Positions 11,386 through 23,878 of a DNA stretch of 64,000 nucleotides are shown one piece after another (the stretch's first letter is position 1; every line of letters starts with the position of its first letter). The notes beneath the pieces were generated by a model that searched no databases, was not told the DNA's origin, and saw nothing but the letters and a program-made list of their open reading frames with translations. The position numbers were made by a program, and so were the translations under genes. Origin of the DNA: Heterocephalus glaber. Its lineage: Eukaryota; Chordata; Mammalia; Rodentia; Bathyergidae. The stretch spans positions 2,767,368 through 2,831,367 of the forward strand of contig NW_004624743.1 of the NCBI RefSeq assembly GCF_000247695.1. The letters are read 5' to 3'.

Positions 11386-12169
11386 ATTCTTCTTGATATT
11401 TGTTTATTTAATCCACCATCATTGATTCCTTTTCTTTTGATCATACTACCGTGATTTTCTTTTGGGAATACTGTGGGCAGTCTTGATGGGATTCTCATGA
11501 AAGTTGATTTGACCTCCTTTGTCCAGGGTGGGTATGGTCCCTAAGACAGGTTCTTAGATTCTGTTTTGGGACTTTGATGCCCTAGAGCAAAGATACAGGA
11601 AGGAGGCTGAACAGAGAATGGCTGGAGTAGCTCACTCATAGGGCAACCTCAATGAAGTAGGAAGACTCGGGGTGTCTCCAGTCTCTGTCCTTTCTGAGGT
11701 TACTCCTTCAGACCTTTGGGATTCTGTACCATCTTCACAATGAATTAACATTTACTCAAATACATGACTCAGATTCTTCCAACCAAAGATTACAAAATGA
11801 TATAAATATTATATGGGTGTGATTAATGTTACTTTCTTTTCAAGGCAAGAAAAACTGTGTGGTGAGTCTGAAATGTATTTTATTTCTTGGACCTACTATT
11901 ATCCTATTAAACCTACAATAGGCAATGATGAACAACAAATATTTTGAGAACTTTCCACTGTGCTAAGATTCCTATTCATTCATTGATGAACCCAGTATAC
12001 AGTAAATATTCCCTGGATGAATGGAGGAATATTCCTAACTTGCCTTCTTGAGTTACATCATCCTTGGGATGGGAGTGACAATCTAATTCTTTTATGCCAA
12101 ATAGTCCTTTTGATAAATAGCTTCTGAGCGTGGAGTTAGGTGTAGGGCTGTATTTCAAATGTATCGACC

Positions 12170-12330
12170 CACTGATCTTCACAGTGATTGCAAGAGGTGG
12201 GTATGTCTCATTTCTATTGTAAACTGATGCTTAGAAAATTTAAGAAAACTGCTTAGGGTTACACACTTTGCAAGAGATAGGGTCAGGATCTGAGCATGGC
12301 CCTATCTGATTTCCAGAGTTATGTGTTTTT
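12170..12330 (-). mobile_element. MIR SINE relic
   Basis: 'cttcacagtgattgcaagaggtgggtatgtctcatttctattgtaaactgatgcttagaaaatttaag' followed by 'gcttagggttacacactttgcaag' follows the reversed MIR body (caaccctgtgaggtaggtac..acagatgaggaaactgag..ggtcacacagc). Confidence 0.65.
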
Positions 12331-14626
12331 AGATTCTATGGAAGTCTCAAAAATATCTCCTTTACTTCCTATGCTTTTGCTTCTTATTCTTCTTATTTAC
12401 AAAATTGTGTGACATCTTTTTTTGGTGTACTTCCTAGGCATAAATGCAAAGAATGATATCGAACTGTTAGCATATGAATGCTGGTATGTCTGAGTGAGGG
12501 TTGCCCTTTGAGAGTCCATCTTGGGAAGCTGTGCCCCCAATTGCTCAGCGGGTTGTGCACGGGCCTGCCTCTCGCTCTCTTGCATGCCCTTAATGTGGCA
12601 ACTCTTTGTTCTTTGAGGAGGGATTTGATTTTTAAAACAGCCAAAGGCATTTGGAATGAAGTCTAGTGAAGTCATTTTGGAAGGAATATTTTTAATGAAA
12701 AATGAGATTGAGACTGGTCTGGTCCAGTGTGTGGCTTTGAATTGTTTTGAAGACTGCTCTCCAGCAGGGATTTTTAAACCCCGGTGTAGCAGTGAATTCC
12801 CATACAACAACAAATCAAGGGTTTTCATTCCATCTGTAATGCATGTATTAAAGAAAAGCCCGGGCTGTGATGAGCGCCTCTTTCAGGAGGCAGGGAGAGC
12901 TTCTCCGAGTGTTGGCCATGTAAGCCAAGTGCCAGGTGACAAAATTGGAGAGCAGGGCAGAGTTGTCAGTCACCACACTCCTGACACGTGAGCCCAATAA
13001 TCCTTCATAACTGGAGATCATCCTGTGCATTACAGATGGTAAGCAACACGTCTGGTCTCTGTCTGCTTGATGTCAGGGGCAGCCCCCTCCAGCTGTGACC
13101 GCCCTGTAACAACCAGACATGCAAAGTGTCCCCTGGGTCTGGGTGAAATCTCTGCAGAAGGGAACCATGGGTGGAGGTGAAAGAGGAGTGAGAATGTTCC
13201 AGACAGAGTGAACAGCATGTGCAAAGTCCTGGCCAAGGATGAGATGCCAACAAGTTAGCTTCCAGATCGTAATTGTCTTGACCTTGCGATTAGAATCAGG
13301 CAACATTCAGTCCATAAAACAGAGCAAGGAGCTGAGCAGAGGAAGTTGACTACATAGATGAAAAGAGATAAAGAAACCAGAGCAAAGAACAAAGTGTGGA
13401 TTGGTCACCTCGCAGTTACTTTCTCTGTGAGCTGAGGACAATAGGCAACTGACACTTCGGATTGTTTTCATCAGGACTGAAGGATATAGGATGAGAGCAG
13501 CGGAGCTTCACTACCTGGATGGCTGATGCTGGCCTGTTTAGGAGCCTCAGTCAGGCTCTCCCTTTCCCGATTTCTTGGAAAGTCGTAACCACTTAGTATC
13601 GCTTGATGACACGGAACCTGACATGAGTGACTCTATTTTGGTTTTTAGTCTGGTCTGCTGAGGCTGAGGGCAAGAGGCTGATCTAAAACGATGGCCTGTA
13701 GTGTTGATGTGATGTACCCAGGATGTAAGGGAGGGAGGCAGGCACTCTGGAAGAATGGGAAGAATACTAGCGAGTTGATGACACAGCGATGGTGGAATGG
13801 TCTGTGGTCTCCTTTAATGAAGACAGTCACTTCTGTCTTATGTTAAAAGTTCCTTCTTCCTCTCCCACTTCATTCTTAGCTTTTGCCCTTATTTTCCCAC
13901 TCCTGTCCATGTCTTTTTCATTCCTGTATTCTTTCTTCCTCTCAGGATTTGTAGAGGCCACTAGGCAGCATGACAAGGAGTCAGCCAGGCCCTTGTGGAT
14001 CATTTCTTTGACTGTCTAGGCAGATTTCTTTGTAGCAGCCTCCTCTTCAACCGGCTGTGATTGTCTCACTGTAAGCCAGGCTGCTTCGAGTTAACTGAAA
14101 TGAAAATGGAGTGATAAACTGGGAAAGCTCTCTCTGGGTGGAGGAGAGGGTCTACACTGGGGTCCTAACAGGAAGCAGAGGGGTGCTCTGTCATTACAGG
14201 ACACAGGGCAGCAGCGCTGACCCTCAGTGACCAGGTGCCAGTTGCAGTAGGGGATTTAGCAACTTTAACACAGCGAGACACCTTGTGGATGTTGTTGGAT
14301 GGGAAAAGCCCTCCCCCTCCTGTGGCGTTCTGTCTATAGAACGGAAGCAGAAAGAAACAGCAGGGCATGGCGGTTAGCGTGTACATGCCATGTGGACCAG
14401 CGGGGTGGGGCTGCATGGCCAGAGCCTTCCGGTGGTTGTTTTTGTAGCCTTGACAGCTGCCCCCAGGGTGTGGTACAGATATGATCATTATCTCTACGAT
14501 GCACATTGTGAAAAAGGTGAGAAACAATGCTGGGTAGCCACACTGGCTAACACACCTTGTAAAGTAATACTTGTTGAGCATGGATGAGCGGTCTCTTCCA
14601 GTGGAAAAGTAACTCACCATAACCCA
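12331..14626. other. Unassigned unique DNA
   Basis: The plus frame 12656-12991 (111 codons) and the minus frame 12397-12828 (143 codons) overlap in opposite directions and show no domain. I see no repeat that I can name. No splice-framed exon stands out. Confidence 0.4.
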
Positions 14627-14727
14627 TCCTTCCTTCCTTCCTTCCTTCCTTCCTTCCTTCCTTCCTTCCTTCCTTCCTTTCCCTTCCCCTTCCCTCCCTT
14701 CCCCTCCCCTCCCCTCCCCTTCCTTCT
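14627..14727. repeat. (TTCC)n microsatellite with CCTT/CCCCT tail
   Basis: About 13 near-perfect TTCC units (14628-14680) are followed by diverged 'cccttcccctcccctcccct' repeats. On the minus strand it reads (GGAA)n and translates as the KEGR repeat of the 212-codon frame at 14165-14803, which explains part of that frame's length. Confidence 0.98.
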
Positions 14728-15027
14728 TGGCTGGATTTTGAGCCTCTGACAGTTCTTTCCTGTAGCTATGGTGGGCTCCCAAGGGTGTGAATGTCCTTAC
14801 CACCGTGTAAGCTTGTGGGGGGTGGAGATGGTGTCCATTTTGTTCACGTGGGACCCCAACCCCACCATCCAGCAGGCATGGTTTGTTGGATTATAATGGT
14901 AACTGACTTTGGAGGAAGTGGAGGAACCCAAAGAGAACTGTAAAAAGGACACAAAGGGTGTGAGGGGATTTAGATTTTTTAAAAAAACTAGATGTAGGAT
15001 GGAGTCTTGGGTTATTCTTATTCACCC

Positions 15028-15382
15028 CTTGGTTAGTCACTTTTCTCATCACTGAGACACAGTACCCAAACACACAACTTAGAGCAGGAGAGGTTGATTT
15101 TGGCTTAGTTTGTAGAGGGTTCAGTCCATGGTCAGTTGACTTTAAGGTAGGGCAGCATGGCGGGGGGATGGCAGAGGAGAGCTGCTCATGGCATGGAGGC
15201 CTGGAAGCAGAGAGGTCAAGGGAGGATTAATTTGGGAGACACATCCTTCCAGCCTCTTCCAACCAGAGCCACCTCCTAACAGCAAGTCAGCTGTAAGCAT
15301 CCACAATCCAGTCACTTTCCAAAGGTTCCACCTAAGATCACACGAGGCTTTAGAGGGGCATCTAAATATAAACCATAACACC
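15028..15382 (-). mobile_element. MaLR-like LTR, reversed
   Basis: The 'ttggttagtcacttttctcatcactgagacacagtacccaaacac' start, the middle 'ttagtttgtagagggttcagtccatggtcag' and the end 'gcatctaaatataaaccataacac' match the same element type seen at 31978-32392. The order corresponds to a reversed MaLR/ERVL-type LTR (gtcagctttctgttgctgtgacaaaatacc). No flanking proviral genes are seen. Confidence 0.65.
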
Positions 15383-17475
15383 CCTTAAGGTATGGCTGAC
15401 TTTATGTTGTATCTGAGTTACATAGAGATTAGATATGATAAGAATTTGGTTATAGTTTATGATGATTAGAAATACATTCCCTGTTGTTAGAATTTATATT
15501 TATACCGAGTAAGCATCATCTTGTGAACACAATGAAGCCTATAGCCTGTATGCCACATCAGTTGATTCATATTTGGTTGGCTTTGCATATAAAATAACTA
15601 AGGAAGGCTGAGTCACCTCTGAGTGAGACCAGACCTGTGCTTGGGCCTGGACCAGTGAGTCTGTCCCTTCTGGGTCTGGAGTAGGGCCCGAAACTCTCTT
15701 CCTCCTCTGCTCAGTTCAGGCTCCTTGTTTTGTCTCCATGGTGTGGGGCCTTGCATGTGCTGTGCGAGAACTCTGCCCCTGGGCTCTGCCCCAAGCTGAC
15801 TCAAGTTTAATTCCTTATCCAGGCTACCTTGAATTTCTTGCTGCCTATCCACCATCCATCTCAAAACCTTTCTCTCTGTTTCTCTTTCTCTTTGATATGT
15901 GATTCAAGTCACAGTCTTCATTCCAGCTCCTCTGAACTCTCAGAAAATACCTGAAGCAACTCAGGTCAAGTAGACGACAGAATGTTGAGGGGGCGTTATA
16001 TTGAGGAGCAGCCAGACCTAAAATCACGTTCACTGAAACAGTGGCAAATGAGCATTTCGGAATGTAAGAGATTACTTAGAAGGTTATGTCTGCAGCCAAA
16101 GGCTTTCACACTGAGGCAAGCTGTGTTCCTCTAAAATCCACGGCACATCAGTGGTGGTCCATGAGTCATTCTTGGTCAGATTCACGGACAAATCCTGTCA
16201 GGTGGGTAGGATAGGGCAGGATTTCAATTTCATTCTGCAAACACTTGTTGAAGGGGAGCTGGGTTTCTTCTTGCTCTGCCCTTCCTGGAGGAATTGCTCT
16301 TGACTCTGTGAGGGAGCAGGGTGAGGAGCAGAGAAATTGTTTTACAGAAACATTACCATTTGGAAATACTTGACCTGAGTTGGTTCAGGTATTTTCTGAG
16401 CGTTCAGAGGGGCTGGGATGAAGATTATAACTTGAGTTGTTTATAAAATGGAGAAAGAGAAACAGAGAGATGCAGTCCAAACATTTTACCAACCTTTGCA
16501 TTCAGATATATTTTCCACCCCTGATGTAATTACATTTTTTATTTTCCCAGTTAGATTTGAAACCATGTGTAGGGAGGAACCTGGGTCTCTTGGACCAAGG
16601 GCTCCTAACCACGTAGTGTAGGGCTAAGCACCTGCAAGACTGGGAGTGAGAACAGGATGACTGTGGGAAGTCCGTGTCCCAAGTGGTTCCCTGGTGCTCG
16701 GTGTTTTCCTGAGGAGCAAACCCCAGGACACGCTTCTTCCCTCCCACTGGGGCGATCTTCTGAGAGGCTGCAGTGCCATGACACTGAGCAGCTGCCAGAC
16801 CAGTGGCCTGTCACCACCGGCCTTGCTTTCCAGGCAGACTGGGCCCCGGGGAACAGAACTCCCACACTGAAGCGAGCTTTCCAAGGCAAGCTTGCTCAGA
16901 GACCCTCCTTGGAGCAGGGAAAGTGACCTTTGGGGAACAAACGCTCTTTCACCTTCTCTGTTCAGAAGTTGTTAACACGGAGCTGTGATGTGATTGATTC
17001 ACTGGTTTCCTCTCCTCTGAGGAGTAGCTTCTACTCGTTCCACCCTCAGAGCTGTGAGCTTTTTACCTTGTTTTCCTTTGATAAGGTGGCGCCTTACCCA
17101 TAAATTTGAATGTACTTTTTAATGACCTGGTGGTTGCTGAGAAGAGGGTTATTCTGTGTTTTGGCGACTCACATTACTGGCTGGCATGCCTTTCTATTAG
17201 TGATCCGTTTGAAAAGGCCTTTTTGGTTTATTTCTTGTTTTTTGGGGCTGGTTTCTTGTTTGCGGTTTAATCTGGTTCTTGGGCAAGTGAGAGCATCCTC
17301 TGGGAGCCTGTTAAAGCAGCAGACCTGCGCAGTCCCTGTTTTCAACAAGCATCAGGGCTTTCAAGCCAGGAGAAACATCAGAGAGGATGGAAAAAACAGT
17401 ACCAAATGTTTTTAGTGATTTTTAATTATGAAGCAAGTAGAAGGCATTGTCTCAAAGCCCCCAATTGCAGATACA
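15383..17475. other. Unassigned unique DNA
   Basis: Unassigned. Open frames at 16605-16926 on both strands sit in a moderately GC-rich patch and overlap each other; no domain is recognised. Confidence 0.4.
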
Positions 17476-17479
17476 GCTT

Positions 17480-17640
17480 GAAGGGGAGGACTGAGGCAGT
17501 GGAGAAGCGTGATTATGCGGACAGACTTTGGGTTAAGTGAAGGACCTTTAGCAAGTTACGCATCCTGTCTGTCCCCTTATCCGTATGATGGAAATAGTAG
17601 TAACAATAATCTTATGCGACTGTTAGCTGGTATAGGTTCC
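17480..17640 (+). mobile_element. MIR SINE relic
   Basis: 'gattatgcggacagactttgggttaagtgaaggacctttagcaagttac' and 'cttatccgtatgatggaaatagtagtaacaataatcttatgcgactg' follow the MIR body (gggcaagttacttaacctctctgtgcctcagtttcc..aaaatggggataataata). Confidence 0.75.
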
Positions 17641-18619
17641 CCAACAATCCTGAAATCTCAACAGCCCTAAAATCAGACAGTAGTTATTTTGTTAGTTTAT
17701 GAAAATTATTTGATGACAAAACTGACCTGGATGATGAGAATATTTTTGCCCTTACTCACTCCATTTAACATAGATATTCGTAAGGTTTTCTATGGAAATA
17801 TGAGGAACTTGTTGCAGAGTGCTGGCCCATCTGGCCCCAGAAGGTGATAGACGAATGGTACATGTACTATCTGACATTTCCAACATTAGAAAAATTCTGA
17901 ATTCAAGCACACATCTTACCCTGAGTGTTGCAAGTAAAAAGCCCAGAGGTGTCCTGAGATGGAATTACATAGTGCCAGAAAGACTCGCTGTCTGTTACCC
18001 TTGGGGTTTTCTTGTAGGAATGAAGGAAGAGTAGAAATTCCCCAGATTGTTCACTTAATGAACTATGGGCTGGACTGCTGTATGTGACCGACAGCCACAG
18101 TCCTCTTCTTTCGGGAGTGTGTGGAGCGAGGGCTCTGTGGATTACGAGGCTGGATTTAGACTCACTATTGCCAGGATCTCTGGTCTTCACAGTAGTCACC
18201 CCCACCACGAAGGGATAGAAGCTCACAGGTAGTAAACGACCTCCTCAGAGGTGGGAAATGACGAAGACCCAACTTAAAGGCAAGTCTGTGTGGCTCTCAG
18301 GCCTATTTTCTTGCCACTGTTCCATGTTACATGTTGCTAAGAGCGCAGAACTACTGCCCGGAGAGGGTCTGTTGATGTGTCATGCCTTGAGGGCATGGGA
18401 ACAGCCGGTGGGCAAGCCAGGTAAGTAAGTGGCAAATGAAAATTATGAAATGGGATGTACGTGGGATATTGGAAAATTGCAAAATCAGTTTTGTACCACA
18501 ACCATTTATAACATTCTTAAGAAAGAAAAACATACATCATGAAAATCAGTCATATTCAGTGTGTAATCGAACACATTTTGGTGAGAATTCTACCCGGTAT
18601 GTCCACCACTCCAGGATGT

Positions 18620-19290
18620 GTCCTTGCCCTTCCAGTGTGATCTTTGCTCCGTAGTTTAGCTTTGCCAGTTCCTGAGCTTGATATGCCTGGAATCAAACAG
18701 AATGCGCTGTTCTCTGTCAGGCTTCTTTTGACCAACTCACTGTTTGTAAGATACATCCATTTTGGGTGTCTGCAGCTCATCCTTTACTATTCTGTGTAGT
18801 ACTGTACTGCCTAAATATATCACAATTTATTTTTGTTTTCCTATTGTTGGATATTTAAGTTGATTCCAGTTTGGAGCTTTTGAAGTGGACCTGCTATCAA
18901 CACTATTGTATAACCCTTTTATGAATGAAATTTTTTATATTTCATGGGTAAATACCCAGGATTGGAATTGCTGAGTTGTGAGGTAAGTATATAGTGAATT
19001 TAATGAGAAATTGCCAGTTTTTGAGCATGGTTGTATGCTGGAACATAGTTGTGTGTTTTAAGCGTGGTGCATCACACCAGCAATATCTGAGAATTCTGCT
19101 TGTTGACTATCTTTCGCAACTAGGCAATGTTAAACTTTCAAATTTTAGCTATTCCAGTGGGCATGAAATGGTATATCATTATGAGCTTTCTCTGCATTTA
19201 TTTGGTGATTAATGATAGTAAGATATATTTTCAAATGGAATATGGCTTACTGGCCATTATATTTTCTTTTGTGAACTGACTGTTCAAAGC
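18620..19290 (-). mobile_element. Ancient L1M ORF2 3' fragment
   Basis: Antisense L1 ORF2 is visible: 'tactattctgtgtagtactgtactgcctaaatatatcac', 'ttgttggatatttaagttgattccagtttggagc', 'tcatgggtaaatacccaggattggaattgctgag'. These match the old L1 pattern 'gtattccattgtatg..ggacatttgggttgtttccag..gggtaaatacctaggagtggaattgctggg'. All frames are broken. Confidence 0.85.
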
Positions 19291-19731
19291 ACGCGTTCAT
19301 TTTTATGCATTCAGTTTCCATGGTGAGATAGCCTTTGGGTTTTGGTGCCTGAGCTGTGCTGATTGCAATGTTTGTTGGCTTCCTCTTTATAACATGTACC
19401 TTGCAGTTGGCAAGAGGAAGCACATTTGTACAAACACATTCGCATTGCTTGTGGTCCCCAAATGATTCCCTTTATAGACATCCCTGAAGCTATAATGAGA
19501 ATATGTGATTCACTCTGCAAAACATCATTTTACCCTATTTAGGATCATACTGATTTAATTAGGTGAAGTAAAAATTACTGACCAATTTAACAAAAACCAA
19601 AAAGCTAAAAGCTGGTTTTTTTCCATAAAAGGAAATTTTAGGAGTATACGGTAATTGTTTTTAAAGTTATCTTAATTACAAAAGTAAAACATTTAATGTA
19701 ATGTAAACTGGCAAGTATTTTTCAAGAAAGG

Positions 19732-19815
19732 AGGGCTGGGAATGTAGCTCAGTGGCAGAATGCTCGTGGGGCGCATGAAAGGCCCTGGGTTTGATTCTTA
19801 GTACTAGGCACACAT
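19732..19815 (+). mobile_element. ID element (tRNA-Ala-derived SINE)
   Basis: 'gggctgggaatgtagctcagtggcagaatgctcg' carries the A-box region and 'ggccctgggtttgattctta' the B-box region of rodent ID/BC1-type SINEs. The B box is degraded, so polymerase III activity is unlikely. The A-tail is replaced by a CA-rich stretch. Confidence 0.9.
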
Positions 19816-19974
19816 CATACATAGCACACACACTCAGACACATGTAAAAAAAGGGAAACGGCTTTGAAAAATTAAGATGACTAGCTTGACTAGCTAATTT
19901 TAAAAGCAAATAAAACACCCTGCAGGTTTCTGACTCTCAGAATTAATTCCTACTTTACTTTTTCTCTTTTTTAA

Positions 19975-20150
19975 ATTGGTTTCATGGGTACAATTTAGAT
20001 ATACACAGTGATCATTTTCATTACAGGGAATTGCACCTTTACATGAAATACTTTGATTCCCATTTTTTCCCTTTTCCCTCTACCCCCATTCAACCCCCTT
20101 TCCCCTCCTTATTTACAGAGCTTTGTTTCCATTTTATCCTTCTTTACTGT
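19975..20150 (-). mobile_element. LINE-1 3' UTR end
   Basis: From the plus strand: 'gggtacaatttagatatacacagtgatcattttcattacagggaattg', the pyrimidine tract 'cccattttttcccttttccctctacccccattcaacccc' and 'ttatttacagagctttgtttccattttatcc'. Same family as 2077 and 27774; only the last 180 bases or so are present. Confidence 0.85.
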
Positions 20151-20616
20151 ACTTTTGCCTGACGAAGGATGCTGTGTTTCTTTGTGAAGGGAGATGCGCT
20201 AACAGCGCGGGAGCTGTCCCTGCCCCCGTGATCCAGTGACATCCTTTAGAAGGTGGGGAGGCAGAACTAGGCTCATTAATTCCAACAGCAGATCCTCTGT
20301 ATTTATGTTCCTGTTTGAACTCAGCTAACTCATGAGGATCAAATATGATCGAAAGCCACAATTAGGAAAAGGGAGCATGGGCTTCAGCCAGATGAGTCTC
20401 TCCAGTAGATCCTGGCCGTAGCTGTGGAACAGTCTCCCCCTTGGAGAGTGGCGAAGTTAAGAGAGGGTTCGAGAATCCCCCCAACACTCTGGCTCAGTCT
20501 TCTCAGGCTGGATCACACTGAGTGGTAGTTTTCCAACCCAGTTTGCTTTCCTAGCTTCTTGGGCATGTCTCTGCTTAGCTGAGTGACTTTTTCTTAATTC
20601 AAGAGCCATTGCCTCT

Positions 20617-20990
20617 GTTATGGGGTGAATCGTGTTCCCCCAAATTCGTATGTTGAAATCCTAACCCTCAGTACCTCAGAATATGACTGTACTTGGAGAA
20701 AAGGTTTAAAAAGAGGTAACTGAGTTAGTGAGGTCAGTGGCCAGACTCTAGTCCAGTTGGGCTCCCGTCTGTATAAGGGGGTGTGGACACAGACATTTTA
20801 TGTCCAGAAGGAAGACCACGCAAGGCCCAAGAGACCACCAGAAGAAACCAGCTGTGATGGTACCTTGATCCTGGACCATCAGCCTCCAGGGCTGGGAGAA
20901 AGTAAGTGTCTGTGTCGTACTCTGCTGTGGTGGCAGCAGCAAAGACAGCAGAAGGAGGATGACTCCATCACCATGCACTTGAAGTTCTCT
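20617..20990 (+). mobile_element. MLT/MaLR-type LTR fragment
   Basis: 'ttatggggtgaatcgtgttcccccaaattcgtatgttgaaatcctaaccctcagtacctcagaatatgac' is the classic mammalian LTR head. 'accttgatcctggaccatcagcctccagggctgggagaaag' is its 'cttggacttccagcctccagaactgtgagaaa' tail region. The 78-codon plus frame in it is chance. Confidence 0.8.
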
Positions 20991-21097
20991 TAGTTAGGGC
21001 TGACAGCTAAGTAGTAGCCCATGCATCATCAAAGGCTCAGGACCCTGAGATCAATTACTTTAAAAATAATCCAATTGAGTACTTTAAAAAAGCAATC

Positions 21098-21135
21098 AAA
21101 TAATCACAGGCATGTGCCACCATGCACAGCTCATA
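21098..21135 (-). mobile_element. B1 fragment (weak)
   Basis: 'aatcacaggcatgtgccaccatgcacagctc' is the reversed outer end of a B1/7SL-derived SINE. Only about 35 bases are recognisable. Confidence 0.45.
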
Positions 21136-23485
21136 TACACAAGAGCAGTGGGAGCCACCTGCTCCCCATCTGGACTCTGTCACTGGAGGAGGGGCAGAGG
21201 ACACTGCTGGGCACAAGCTCTGGTCCCTCTGTCTCTGCTCCTGATGGTTGTCTCCTGCAGTCTGCAGTTCACTGATGTGCAGTTGAGGAAGATCATCTTC
21301 CAGAAGGTCAATGAAAACATGCTGGGCCCAGGTCTGCAAGACATGAGGAGGTGTGGTGGAGAGACTGAGCCCTCTTCAAGGTGTGCATTAGATCCAGAAG
21401 CCTCTTTATGGAGCACCCAGAGTCCCCACTGGAATCAGATCACAGTGTTCTGGCCACACCGGGCAGGAGGAGAATTGGCATGGCACGGAAGGATGGAGGC
21501 TGGAGGGCAGGATGTGGGGCAGAGGGTGCGAGGCTTGGAGAGGACACACTCAGCCCTGAACTGAGGAAGGGAGGATTGAAAGGGGAGCAGGAGTCACATG
21601 CTGCTTGTGGTATTACCTAGGTTCCTGGGGAGCTTGGTTTTGGGGGGACAGAGATTAAACATGCCACCCCTCCACTTTGTAATGGGGCAGTGACAACTCG
21701 AGGCATTGCTGGCGATAAAAGTCACCCTCTTTGACCTCGTCTTATTTTTGTTTAACTTGCCTTCTTGCATCTGAGCCTCTGGAACATGGTTAGGCTTCCT
21801 AGCAGCGTAATCCCAGAGCCTACATTGCTCAGAAGTGATGTTTATTTATGCTGTTGGTGGTTCACATCTGCTCCCTACCTGAGACTATCAACCCCATGAT
21901 GGGAGATGCACTTGTCTTTTGCACCGTTGTGTCCCCAGGCCAAGCACAAGGTCTGTCACGAAGCACATGCTCCAAGAGCGGTTGGCCCCATAGAGCACGC
22001 GCACGTGTGTCCTTTGCCTGATGGAGAAAGCTTCAAGGCTGGGGGCCGGCATCCGGGCATGCACAGAGGTGACCTGGACAGCAGAGCGGGTGGGTTAGAG
22101 CCTCCTATAGCTCTGGCCTGGTGACCCCTATTCCCAAGAATCCTGGGAGCATTTGCCATGGATGGATGGGTTACATGCTCTCTGATGGCCCCGAAGAACA
22201 CAATTTATATGTTTCTGAGACCCATGTGAGGAGCAGAAATTCCCCAGATGCAAATGTCATCTCCCATCCAATTTCAGCTGTGGCTTTCTCCCAGAAGGAG
22301 AGACTGTGACCTGAGGACGCATTTGGGCTGATTTCACCACTGTTGACAAATGACGCAAGTTTGGTTTTCTCTGGATTTTGCACAGTGCTGGTATATCCAT
22401 GGCTTTATATGGATGTAGCTCAAGGGCTTGGATAGAGTGTCTTATTTCTCATTCCTGTGGTTAGTAGAAGTAGAAACGCAAAGTCTCGCTTATTTTCGTA
22501 ATCTAGTGTGGGATTTTGATGATTTGTTTTAGATGAAGCTGTTTTTTTTCCCCCAATTGGAAAACAACCGCCAAACCTCACTTAGTGTACCAGATGCAGG
22601 ATTTAAAATGAAGAAGACTGCTTTCATGTCTCTTACCTGCAAAACTTATGCCAGTGAACACTAACAAGTACCAGTGGGAAACCTGAGTTTTAGAGACACT
22701 TGTGGTTATTTGCAATGTTCTCTTCATCCTCTGAGGTTGGAATCCGACTGTTTAGTGCTGCACAAGGGTTTACTCTGCTTGGTCCTTCAAGGTGAGATCT
22801 GAGCAATGGAGCTGAGTGTGAACTAAAGAATTCATGGTGCAGATTTGCTGTTCAGGAAGAACAAATACAATTGTATCACTCAAAACCCAAGGCCTTGGGT
22901 CCTGGGTGGAACGAATCTCTACTCACTGAAGACGTAAGTCCCCGGCCTGTCCCACCATGTCATGCTTGGGACAGGCCCTCTCAGTCAGGGGGAGTAGCTG
23001 GGAAGACTGTTCGGAGGCCAGCTCCAACCCTGCCACTTTCTAAACAGGTGACATAGGCCAAGGCATTGAATGCCCTCCATGTCACTTACATTAGTAACTT
23101 GGAAATTATAGGCGCTATCCTAATCTACCTCTTAAAATTTTTGGTGATTAACCAAGTAAGACAATATAGGTAAACTGTAAAGATTGTGCACGTTACATTT
23201 CTATATAATGTAAATTTCTTTATTGTTTTTTACATATATTCTTGTGTTTTGCATATAGTCCTATGCTCTGAAGCAAATTATAATGTTTAAAAAATTGGCC
23301 ATGCTTACTAGCCAAGGTTCAATTAGAGAGGTAGAACCATGGGAGACATAAGACGAGTGTGTGAGGTTTGTTGTCACAAGCACTGGACTTCACACAATTG
23401 CAGGGGCTGGTTAGGAAAGAGTCTTTGTGTCTGGTGCTGAAGCATGAGATCTAGAAAGCAGACATTCTGGAAGGGAAGATGGATA
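21136..23485. other. Mostly unassigned DNA with one L2 relic
   Basis: An L2-like end is visible around 21885-21985 (described separately). 23295-23480 resembles an old interspersed repeat but I cannot name it. The 150-codon plus frame 21112-21564 has no recognisable domain and two competing frames overlap it. Confidence 0.4.
21885..21985 (+). mobile_element. L2 3'-end relic
   Basis: 'actatcaaccccatgatgggagatgcacttgtcttttgcaccgttgtgtccccaggcc' and 'gcacaaggtctgtcacgaagc' follow the L2 end (ctccatgagggcagggac..ttgttcactgttgtatccccagcacctagcac). Confidence 0.65.
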
Positions 23486-23487
23486 TA

Positions 23488-23878
23488 TGAGGTGTGATTC
23501 GAAAACACAGTGAATGTTTAAATTTTAAAAAACCCCTCTGTTATAATAAAAGACATACTGCCATTAATCCTCCTCAAAATGTTCCACCTTACACCAAACA
23601 CGTTTATCCCATTGTTCCTGCCACTCTCTGCAGCAGCTCTGGAGTCTTCTCTTGTGGGTGTCTTTAGCTGCGTTGTCCTGGCTACCTCAATGTCCTGAAA
23701 GGATTCAAAACGTTCCCCTTTCCTGGTCATTGTGACTTTGGGGGAGAGCCAGAAGTCACATGGTGCCAGACCCGGTGACTAAGGCGGATGAAGGCATGAC
23801 ATGTGTTTTCGCAAACCTGCCTTTCTGGCGCATGGCACTCAGCGGTAGCATTCACCGTATTTTTGATGCACACTCTTC
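23488..23878 (-). mobile_element. Simple mariner-derived element (internally deleted)
   Basis: A Tc1/mariner (IS630 superfamily) derivative on the minus strand, about 390 bp. The left end 'tgaggtgtgattcgaaaacacagtgaatg' and the right end 'cattcaccgtatttttgatgcac' are inverted terminal repeats; a TA precedes the left end (23486-23487). The minus frame at 23518-23730 translates as the degraded transposase C-terminus in mixed frames ('ESFQDIEVARTTQLKTPTRE'). The catalytic DDE core and the DNA-binding half are missing. Unlike 35427, 46650 and 53283, I see no extra inverted arm beyond its 5' repeat, so I call it the simple form. Confidence 0.8.

Noticed and set aside
14165..14803. 212-codon minus-strand frame as a gene
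   Set aside because: It crosses a (TTCC)n repeat, its flanks have no domain, and the repeat alone lengthens the frame.
19732..19815. tRNA-like sequence (A and B boxes)
   Set aside because: This is an ID SINE derived from tRNA-Ala; the B box is degraded and there is no complete cloverleaf.
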